Below, piece by piece: positions 1-4,826 of a DNA stretch of 9,681 bases; position 1 is the first letter of the stretch, and every line of letters starts with the position of its first letter. Under the pieces are notes generated by a model, which saw only the letters and a program-made list of their open reading frames with translations, did no database searches and was not told the origin of the DNA. Source of the DNA: Neisseria lactamica. Lineage in GTDB: Bacteria; Pseudomonadota; Gammaproteobacteria; Burkholderiales; Neisseriaceae. Where the stretch lies: contig JUNU01000007.1 in assembly GCA_001067655.1 (NCBI GenBank), forward strand, positions 1 through 9,681. Reading direction: 5' to 3'. Made by a program: the position numbers and the translations under genes.

Positions 1-61
1 TTCAAACCACTGATACACTAGTGTTGCACTTGAAATCCGAATCCAAAGACCTTTATTCGTT

Positions 62-709
62 TTACAGAATCTTCAGCAAATCTAAAGGTGATGCGATGCG
101 GTAGTCGGGTTGCCAAGTTTCGGTACGATCTTCGGGGGCGATGTAGCCCCAGTCGGCGAGGACGGTTTTCATGCCCGCGTTTCGGCCTGCTTGGATGTCG
201 CGTTCGGCATCGCCGACGTAAACCGTGTGTTGCGGGTCGGCATGGATTTGTTCGCACGCATACAGCATGGGTTTGACGCTGGGTTTGGATTCGCCGCAGG
301 TGTCGCCGCTGACGACGACGGCGGGCGGGATGACGAAGCCGAGTTTGGGGACGAGTTTGTCGGTGAAGCGCATGGGTTTGTTGGTGATGATGCCCCATTT
401 GATGCCGCGTTTGCCGAGTTCGGCGATGAGTTCGTTCACGCCGTCAAAGAGCGCGGTGTCTTGGGCGTAGCGGCTGTCGTATTCGTCGAGGTATTCGGTG
501 CGCCATTGGGCGTAGTCGGGATGGTCGGGGGTGATGCCTGCGCCGAGTTTGAGCAGACCTGCCGCGCCGTGGCTGGCTTGGGTGCGGATTTCGTCCATGC
601 TTTTTTCGGGCAGTCCGTGGCGGGCGAGCAGGGTGTTGAGTGCGCCGCCGAGGTCTAGGGCGGTGTCGGCGAGCGTGCCGTCGAGGTCGAACAATACGGC
701 TTGTATCAT
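62..709 (-). CDS. gph: HAD-family phosphatase: MupP-like / phosphoglycolate phosphatase
   Basis: This 215-residue protein has the full haloacid dehalogenase set. Motif I is DLDGTLADT with nucleophile D8 and acid/base D10, motif II has T109 in IITNKP, motif III supplies a lysine (K142 or K146, in SKPSVKP), and motif IV is VGDAERD with D167 and D171 for Mg2+. The helical insert after motif I gives a C1-type cap. Such proteins are usually annotated Gph (2-phosphoglycolate to glycolate). The stretch around ITNKPMRF, VGDAERDIQAGRNAG and the GYIAPED segment resembles, from memory, Pseudomonas MupP, the N-acetylmuramate-6-phosphate phosphatase of peptidoglycan recycling, so MupP may be the better name. 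The protein is cytosolic. The start at 709 follows an AAGGAA ribosome site. The CDF exporter gene lies 60 bases upstream. Family certain; substrate uncertain. Confidence 0.88.
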   Translation of the reverse strand: MIQAVLFDLDGTLADTALDLGGALNTLLARHGLPEKSMDEIRTQASHGAAGLLKLGAGITPDHPDYAQWRTEYLDEYDSRYAQDTALFDGVNELIAELGKRGIKWGIITNKPMRFTDKLVPKLGFVIPPAVVVSGDTCGESKPSVKPMLYACEQIHADPQHTVYVGDAERDIQAGRNAGMKTVLADWGYIAPEDRTETWQPDYRIASPLDLLKIL

Positions 710-734
710 GTGTTTTCCTTTGGTTTTTCGATGG

Positions 735-762
735 GGTCGTCTGAAAAGGGTTTCAGACGACC
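735..762. repeat. Inverted DUS pair (hairpin) between the CDF gene and gph
   Basis: The arms GGTCGTCTGAAA (735-746) and TTTCAGACGACC (751-762) pair perfectly around a 4-base loop. The right arm is a full inverted AG-mucDUS (752-763); the left 12-mer (734-745) has G in place of the leading A. Paired DUS often serve as intrinsic terminators in Neisseria. Here both flanking genes run leftward, and on that strand the second arm is followed by CCCATCG with no T-run, so termination is probably weak and read-through into gph likely. Confidence 0.85.
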
Positions 763-769
763 TTTGGGT

Positions 770-1729
770 TTAGTGGTGGTGATGGTGTGCGCCGTCGGTT
801 TCGTTGGCACACAAGACGCTGTCGGGATGCGGGTGGTGTTCGCTTTCGATTTGGATGGTGCAGTGTCCGATGTTTTTGTGGGACAGCTCGTGTTCGATGC
901 GGTAGGCGATTTGTTCGGATTCGGCAACGGTCATGCTGCCGTCTACGACGATGTGGCAGGATAATACGTTGATATTGCTGGTAATCGTCCAGACGTGTAA
1001 GTCGTGGACGGATTTGACACCGTCGGTGTTGCGGATGACGGCGAGCAGGTCGTCGGTGTGAATGTTTTCGGGCGCACCTTCCATGAGGATGTGCAGCGTT
1101 TGTTTGAGCAGGCTCCAGCCGCTGCGTCCGACCAACGCGGCAACGAACACGCTGGCGAGCGGATCCGCCCATTTCCAACCGAACGCCATCATGAGTACGG
1201 CGGCGGCAATCGCGCCGACCGAGCCGATAAGGTCGCTTAAAACGTGCAGATACGCGCCGCGCATGTTGACGTTGGCTTCGGTGTCGCTGTTTTTCAGCAT
1301 ATAAACCGCCACGCCGATGTTGACCAGCAGCCCGACGACACTGATCACGAGCATGCCCAGCGTGGCGATTTCGGGCGGATAAAGCAGGCGTTTGACGGCT
1401 TCGTAGAAAATCAGCACGGCGATGACCACCAGCGACAAGCCGTTGAACATGGCGGTGAGGATTTCGAAACGTTTGTAGCCAAAGGTCTTTTGCAGCGTGG
1501 TTTCTTTTTCGCCGAGTTTGAACGCCCACAACGCCACGCCCAAGGAAAATGCGTCGCTGAACATATGCCCCGCGTCGGAAAGCAGCGCGAGCGAGTGGGT
1601 CAGCCAGCCGCCGAACGCCTCCAGCAGCATAAAGGCGGCGATGATGATGAACGACACGCGCAATACTTTTTTGTTGGCGGTATGCGTGTGGGCGTGTGCG
1701 TGATGATGGTGTTCGTGATGGTGAGACAT
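770..1729 (-). CDS. Cation diffusion facilitator (CDF) zinc/cation exporter, CzcD/ZitB type
   Basis: The 319-residue inner-membrane protein has about six hydrophobic segments followed by a cytoplasmic metal-regulated domain. Transport-site residues are the HxxxD pair H55/D59 in the second segment and H162/D166 in the fifth. The His-Asp arrangement in both is that of Zn2+/Cd2+ proton antiporters. The C-terminal domain carries the family-typical SVHDLHVWTI. Both ends are histidine-rich: ten of residues 3-16 are His, and the protein ends in five His. The role is efflux of excess zinc or a similar cation from the cytosol. The ATG at 1729 is chosen because GAGGA lies five bases upstream; a TTG twelve bases further out would overlap that site. 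The gap to the upstream DUF455 gene is 45 bases and filled by a DUS hairpin, so a private promoter could only sit inside DUF455. Exact metal not determined. Confidence 0.93.
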   Translation of the reverse strand: MSHHHEHHHHAHAHTHTANKKVLRVSFIIIAAFMLLEAFGGWLTHSLALLSDAGHMFSDAFSLGVALWAFKLGEKETTLQKTFGYKRFEILTAMFNGLSLVVIAVLIFYEAVKRLLYPPEIATLGMLVISVVGLLVNIGVAVYMLKNSDTEANVNMRGAYLHVLSDLIGSVGAIAAAVLMMAFGWKWADPLASVFVAALVGRSGWSLLKQTLHILMEGAPENIHTDDLLAVIRNTDGVKSVHDLHVWTITSNINVLSCHIVVDGSMTVAESEQIAYRIEHELSHKNIGHCTIQIESEHHPHPDSVLCANETDGAHHHHH

Positions 1730-1744
1730 AACGTTCCTCAACAG

Positions 1745-1785
1745 AGGTCGTCTGAAAATACGGATTCGGGGTTTTCAGACGACCT
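1745..1785. repeat. Inverted DUS pair overlapping the 3' end of the DUF455 gene
   Basis: AGGTCGTCTGAA (1745-1756) and TTCAGACGACCT (1774-1785) are both perfect AG-mucDUS. The stem extends to 14 bp (1745-1758 with 1772-1785) around a 13-base loop. The arm nearer DUF455 contains that gene's TGA stop (1777-1775) and encodes its final Lys-Val-Val. A T-run follows only on the plus strand, where no gene reads through. On the coding (minus) strand the stem is followed by CTGTTGAGGA, the ribosome site of the CDF gene, so it looks more like an operon-internal hairpin than a terminator. Confidence 0.88.
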
Positions 1786-2602
1786 TTTTGCCTTGTTTCA
1801 AACCCTGCTCGAAATCTTCCAGCATATCCAATTCAAAGCGGCTGAAGCCTGCTTTTTCGCGCGCTTCGATGTTCACATAGCCGCGGAAGATAAACATATC
1901 GTAACGGGCAATCAGACTGCGGAACAGGGCGACAGGTTCCAAACCGCGTTCGCGGCAGAGGTGTTGATACCAATGGTTGCCGATGGCGACATGACCCACT
2001 TCGTCGCGGTAAATGATGTCCAACACGCCGCAGGTTTCCGAATCGCCGCGCTGTTCCACCTTCGCACGTATCCCCGGCGTAACGTCCAGCCCGCGCGCTT
2101 CCAATACGCGCGGCACCAAAGCCATGCGTAACAGCGGGTCGTAAGCGGTTTTATACGCCATGTCCCACAAATGGTTGTGCGCCTCGAAATCGCCGTAATC
2201 GAAGCCGAAAGCGCGCAGCCTTTCGCGCATCAGGCGGAAGTGGTACACCTCTTCCTTCGCCACCCGCACCCAGTCGCGCACAAACTGAAACGGCAGTATG
2301 CGGAAACGGTATGCCGCGTCCAAAGCCAGATTGATGGCGTTGAACTCGATATGCGCAATCGCGTGCAGCATCGCCGCATAGCCTTCGGTCGTGTTCATCT
2401 TGCGCGGCGTCAGCTGCGACGGCGCGACCAAAACAGGCTTAGACGGCCGTCCCGCGTGGCGGAAGTCCAGCGGCGCGGCGTCTGCCTTAGCCTCTTCCAT
2501 ATTTTGAACGGCGGCAAACGCCTCATCCGTCAGCCGTCCTTTTTCATCAGGGTCGTCTGAAAGCAGGGCAAGTTCGAGCAAAGCATAAATATCAGGTTTC
2601 AT
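1775..2602 (-). CDS. DUF455 family ferritin-like protein
   Basis: The 275-residue product belongs to the DUF455/COG2833 family of uncharacterised ferritin-like four-helix proteins. Candidate di-metal ligands sit in four helical stretches: H80/H84/E86 (HAIAHIEFNAI), E117/E118/H121 (KEEVYHF), E169 near EARGLDVTPG, and E201/H204 (RDEVGHVAIGNHW). The ExxH-type spacing suggests a di-iron carboxylate centre and perhaps redox or hydroxylation chemistry, but no substrate is known. There is no signal peptide, so it is probably cytosolic. An internal DUS-like site (2550-2561) encodes Ser-Asp-Asp-Pro near residue 16, and a second DUS supplies the stop codon. The Shine-Dalgarno site is poor (GGA about seven bases before the ATG), but a TATAAT box lies just upstream. 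It is the first gene of a probable three-gene leftward operon. Family call firm; function unknown. Confidence 0.9.
   Translation of the reverse strand: MKPDIYALLELALLSDDPDEKGRLTDEAFAAVQNMEEAKADAAPLDFRHAGRPSKPVLVAPSQLTPRKMNTTEGYAAMLHAIAHIEFNAINLALDAAYRFRILPFQFVRDWVRVAKEEVYHFRLMRERLRAFGFDYGDFEAHNHLWDMAYKTAYDPLLRMALVPRVLEARGLDVTPGIRAKVEQRGDSETCGVLDIIYRDEVGHVAIGNHWYQHLCRERGLEPVALFRSLIARYDMFIFRGYVNIEAREKAGFSRFELDMLEDFEQGLKQGKKVV
2550..2561 (+). repeat. Single DUS inside the DUF455 gene
   Basis: GGGTCGTCTGAA matches the AG-mucDUS at 11 of 12 positions. It lies in the 5' part of the coding region and is read there as Ser-Asp-Asp-Pro on the minus strand. Confidence 0.75.
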
Positions 2603-2906
2603 CCCAAGTCCGCCGTTTTTCGGAAAACAAACATTATAGCGTTTAAAAAAAACAATATAAGGAATATAATCTTTACAATTTGGCGTTCCGCGTCAAAAAC
2701 CATTAAATACCACAGTCTGCACAGTCGGTATACATTAAAGAATTGTGAAACCCGATTGTCTTTTCCACAGGAAAAAATCCCGCAGCTTCAAAAAATTAGC
2801 CCTCGGAAAACACTGTTTGCAAAATGTAAACCGCCCATAAGCGGCTTGCATTGTTATTTTGTAACATCGATACTGGGCGCCACACCCCTTCCAACAAGGA
2901 AAAATA
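2603..2906. promoter_or_regulatory. Divergent intergenic region between DUF455 and lolA
   Basis: These 304 bases contain no convincing gene. On the minus strand TATAAT (2638-2633) lies about 30 bases before the DUF455 start and is a credible -10 box, with no good -35 box. On the plus strand an AT-rich stretch contains TATAAT (2665-2670) and TATACA (2729-2734), either of which could start lolA with a long leader; neither has a convincing -35 box. Small structured elements are a direct repeat CACAGTC at 2711-2717 and 2720-2726, a CCGC/GCGG hairpin (2831-2844) and an inverted repeat TGTTA-N5-TAACA (2852-2866), the last about 40 bases before lolA. None can be tied to a known regulator. The lolA ribosome site AAGGA is at 2896-2900. 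Confidence 0.45.
2633..2638 (-). promoter_or_regulatory. Probable -10 box for the DUF455 operon
   Basis: A perfect TATAAT on the minus strand is placed to give a leader of about 24 bases. The -35 position (around 2656-2661) reads CTTATA, a poor match, so the call rests on the -10 hexamer and its position. Confidence 0.45.
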
Positions 2907-3530
2907 ATGATGAAACAACACAACCTGTTCAAACTTCTCGCTGCTTCCGCCCTGACCGCAACCATCGGTTTCGCACAGGCGGGCGCAGTAGATGCACTCA
3001 AGAAATTCAACAACGACGCCGACGGTATCAGCGGCAGCTTCACACAAACCGTCCAAGGCAAAAAGAAAACCCAAACCGCACACGGCACCTTCAAAATCCT
3101 GCGTCCGGGCCTCTTCAAATGGGAATACACCAAGCCCTACAAACAAACCATCGTAGGCGACGGTCAAACCATTTGGCTCTACGACGTTGATTTGGCACAA
3201 GTGACCAAGTCCGCCCAAGACCAAACCATCGGCGACAGCCCTGCCGCCATCCTTTCCAACAAAACCGCCCTTGACAGCAGCTACTCGCTCAAAGAAGACG
3301 GCTCGTCCAACGGCATCGACTACGTCTTGGCAACGCCTAAGAAAAACAACGCCGGCTACCAATACATCCGCATCGGCTTCAAAGGCGACAACCTCGCCGC
3401 CATGCAGTTGAAAGACAGCTTTGGCAACCAAACCTCCATCAGCTTCGGCGGCTTGAACACCAAGCCCAACCTCTCGCGCGGCGCATTTAAGTTCACCCCG
3501 CCCAAAGGCGTGGATGTGTTGAGCAACTGA
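2907..3530 (+). CDS. lolA: Outer-membrane lipoprotein carrier protein LolA
   Basis: The 207-residue periplasmic chaperone takes lipoproteins released by the LolCDE transporter and carries them to the outer-membrane acceptor LolB. A signal peptide is clear: Lys near the start, a hydrophobic core from about residue 10 to 23, and probable cleavage after AQA (residue 25). The mature part shows LolA hallmarks: GSFTQTV (43-49), GTFKILRPGLFKWEY (60-74) with R66 at the position of the arginine important in E. coli LolA, and the VGDGQTIWLYDVDLAQV stretch. Length is normal for the family. Two adjacent ATG codons (2907, 2910) share the AAGGA at 2896-2900 and differ by one Met. A DUS hairpin follows the stop by 13 bases. 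No lolB or lolCDE gene is in the window. Confidence 0.95.
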   Translation: MMKQHNLFKLLAASALTATIGFAQAGAVDALKKFNNDADGISGSFTQTVQGKKKTQTAHGTFKILRPGLFKWEYTKPYKQTIVGDGQTIWLYDVDLAQVTKSAQDQTIGDSPAAILSNKTALDSSYSLKEDGSSNGIDYVLATPKKNNAGYQYIRIGFKGDNLAAMQLKDSFGNQTSISFGGLNTKPNLSRGAFKFTPPKGVDVLSN

Positions 3531-3543
3531 TTATTTGATTATA

Positions 3544-3575
3544 AAAGGTCGTCTGAAAGGTTTCAGACGACCTTT
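3544..3575 (+). terminator. DUS-pair terminator of lolA
   Basis: A 15-bp perfect stem (3544-3558 with 3561-3575) is built from two perfect opposed AG-mucDUS, AGGTCGTCTGAA at 3546-3557 and its complement at 3562-3573, with a nominal 2-base loop. It starts 13 bases after the lolA stop. The downstream arm ends in TTTATGTTTTTG, a modest T-rich tail. Confidence 0.8.
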
Positions 3576-3703
3576 ATGTTTTTGAAGTTGTCGGTGATGC
3601 GTGTTTGAGTGGAAACCGCTTCTAGCCGACACAATCCGGCTTTGATGCTGCCGGTCGGATGGCAGGTAGGAAAAGTTCAAAGCGCCGTAACAAAGCGGAT
3701 ACC
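3576..3703. other. Gap between the lolA and tehB terminators
   Basis: About 130 bases between the two DUS hairpins of convergent genes. No gene of credible composition, promoter or repeat was recognised; overlapping short frames lack a ribosome site. Confidence 0.5.
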
Positions 3704-3734
3704 AAAAGGTCGTCTGAAAACCTTTCAGACGACC
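3704..3734 (-). terminator. DUS-pair terminator of tehB
   Basis: GGTCGTCTGAAA (3708-3719) and TTTCAGACGACC (3723-3734) form a 12-bp stem with a 3-base loop, eight bases beyond the tehB stop. On the minus strand the stem is followed by TTTT (3707-3704), as expected of an intrinsic terminator for tehB. The AG-mucDUS at 3707-3718 is perfect; its partner (3724-3735) has one mismatch. Confidence 0.8.
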
Positions 3735-3742
3735 CTGTTCGT

Positions 3743-4600
3743 TTACGCTTCAGGCTTTTTCGCCAACATAGTCACAAACTTAAACTGTATCGGATTGCCC
3801 GCTGCATCTTTCGCGTGCATGGCGCCGAGTTCTTCTTTGTATTCGGCAATTTCCCAGTCGCGGTAGTATTCGCGCAGCTCGCCTTCTTTAAATTTAAACG
3901 GGAAAGGCATAGGGCAGGGGAAGTCTTCGGTGTCCATCGCCGAAACAATTAGGTTGTAGCCGCCGGGGTTGGTGTGCGCCTGCATATCGGCAATCACTTG
4001 CGGCACAAAGCGCGGATGCAGGAACATAAACACAACTGTCGCCACGATATAGTCGAAATGATCTTGAAGGTTGGCGGCATTCAAATCATATTCCAACGCC
4101 CGCACGTCCAAGCCTTCCATACGCGCCAACTCGTTGACGTTTTGCACCGCCTGCGGATTGTTGTCCACGGCGGTGACGTCGAATCCTTTCAAACCTAAAA
4201 ACAGCGCATTACGCCCCTGACCGCAGCCCATATCCAAAGCCTTGCCTGCGGGAACCACATCCTCCGCCGCCACGACCGCCGAATGGGTCGCGCTCATGCC
4301 GTATTTTTTATGGAAATAATCTTTTGCCGCGCAATAAAGCGAGAGCTTGATTTCCGCGTCGTCCGTCAAAGGCTCGATCGTAAACTGTTGCTGCGGCGCA
4401 ATCATCTGATCGCCGTCTTCGGCAGTCAGCTCGGTAGAAGCATTATCAGCTTCCGTCAATTTCAGACGACCTTGCAATGCATTCAGGCAAGCCCATTCCC
4501 CTTCGTTAAACGCATGACCCGCCCGCAGCGCGTCGGGAATCTCGTCTGCCTGCCAAACCGGCAGTTCCTGATAGCAAAAAAGTTCCATTTGACCGTCCAT
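3743..4600 (-). CDS. tehB: TehB-type SAM-dependent methyltransferase (tellurite resistance), long form
   Basis: The 285-residue product has two parts. Residues 1 to about 95 match the DUF1971/cupin-like N-terminal domain of long TehB proteins such as that of Haemophilus influenzae; E. coli TehB lacks it. Residues about 95-285 form a class I methyltransferase with SAM-binding motif I ALDMGCGQGRN (D123 to R130), acidic D146 after beta-2, and TehB signatures ATVVFMFL (187-194) and GGYNLIVSAM (213-222). TehB methylates tellurite or selenite in a SAM-dependent way and is cytosolic; its everyday substrate is unclear. The ATG at 4600 is preferred over one at 4657: AAGGA lies seven bases upstream and the likely -10 box at 4642-4637 lies between the two starts. 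An internal DUS (4461-4472) encodes Gly-Arg-Leu-Lys. No tehA is in the window. It is divergent from smc. Confidence 0.93.
   Translation of the reverse strand: MDGQMELFCYQELPVWQADEIPDALRAGHAFNEGEWACLNALQGRLKLTEADNASTELTAEDGDQMIAPQQQFTIEPLTDDAEIKLSLYCAAKDYFHKKYGMSATHSAVVAAEDVVPAGKALDMGCGQGRNALFLGLKGFDVTAVDNNPQAVQNVNELARMEGLDVRALEYDLNAANLQDHFDYIVATVVFMFLHPRFVPQVIADMQAHTNPGGYNLIVSAMDTEDFPCPMPFPFKFKEGELREYYRDWEIAEYKEELGAMHAKDAAGNPIQFKFVTMLAKKPEA
4461..4472 (-). repeat. Single DUS inside tehB
   Basis: TTCAGACGACCT is a perfect inverted AG-mucDUS, read in the tehB frame as Gly-Arg-Leu-Lys around residue 45, within the N-terminal cupin-like domain. Confidence 0.85.
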
Positions 4601-4632
4601 CGTCGTTCCTTTTAATCTGTTTGCGATAAGGT

Positions 4633-4645
4633 GCATATTATATGC
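4633..4645 (-). promoter_or_regulatory. tehB -10 box inside a 13-bp palindrome
   Basis: GCATATTATATGC is a perfect inverted repeat (six-base arms around one base). On the minus strand it contains TATAAT (4642-4637), about 37 bases before the tehB ATG and so well placed as a -10 box. The -35 position (about 4660-4665) reads TTCTTC, a weak match. A repressor site overlapping the -10 box is possible, but the symmetry could equally be a by-product of an AT-rich -10 region. Confidence 0.5.
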
Positions 4646-4763
4646 CTGTTTGCGCATCTGAAGAATTGGGCGGTTGTAAATCGGTTATGTTCAGTTTGCA
4701 GACTGCCCGTCCATGCTAATTTTCAGGTGCGGACAACAAGCCGTCGGATTTGTTTTCAAGAAT

Positions 4764-4792
4764 TTGGTTTTTCGCGGGAAGACTAGTATAAA
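4764..4792 (+). promoter_or_regulatory. Probable sigma-70-type promoter of smc
   Basis: TTGGTT (4764-4769), a 17-base spacer and TATAAA (4787-4792) predict transcription from about 4799 and a leader of about 28 bases before the smc ATG. Spacing is ideal, the -10 box matches five of six positions and the -35 box three of six. Confidence 0.6.
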
Positions 4793-4826
4793 ATCCCACT
4801 TTATTTTTTCTCCCCGTCCTTATCCC

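Noticed and set aside
1..61. Possible gene or terminator downstream of gph
   Set aside because: No reading frame, DUS pair or hairpin with a T-run can be supported in this short edge segment.
1730..1741. TTG start for the CDF gene at 1741
   Set aside because: The ATG at 1729 has a well-placed GAGGA; the TTG would lie just upstream of and read through that ribosome site, adding four residues with no family support.
1244..2131. Plus-strand open frame (295 codons) across the CDF/DUF455 junction
   Set aside because: It runs antisense to two well-supported genes and through their intergenic hairpin; no recognisable domain.
2711..2726. Direct repeat CACAGTC x2 as a regulator site
   Set aside because: Two 7-base copies nine bases apart are too little to name an operator; listed only as a detail of the intergenic region.
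4601..4657. Upstream ATG for tehB at 4657
   Set aside because: It lies upstream of the probable -10 box and has no ribosome site; the 4600 start matches the N-terminus of long TehB proteins.
4713..4826. In-frame N-terminal extension of smc from an ATG at 4713
   Set aside because: It would start upstream of the likely promoter at 4764-4792, and the added residues precede the conserved SMC N-terminus that begins at 4827.
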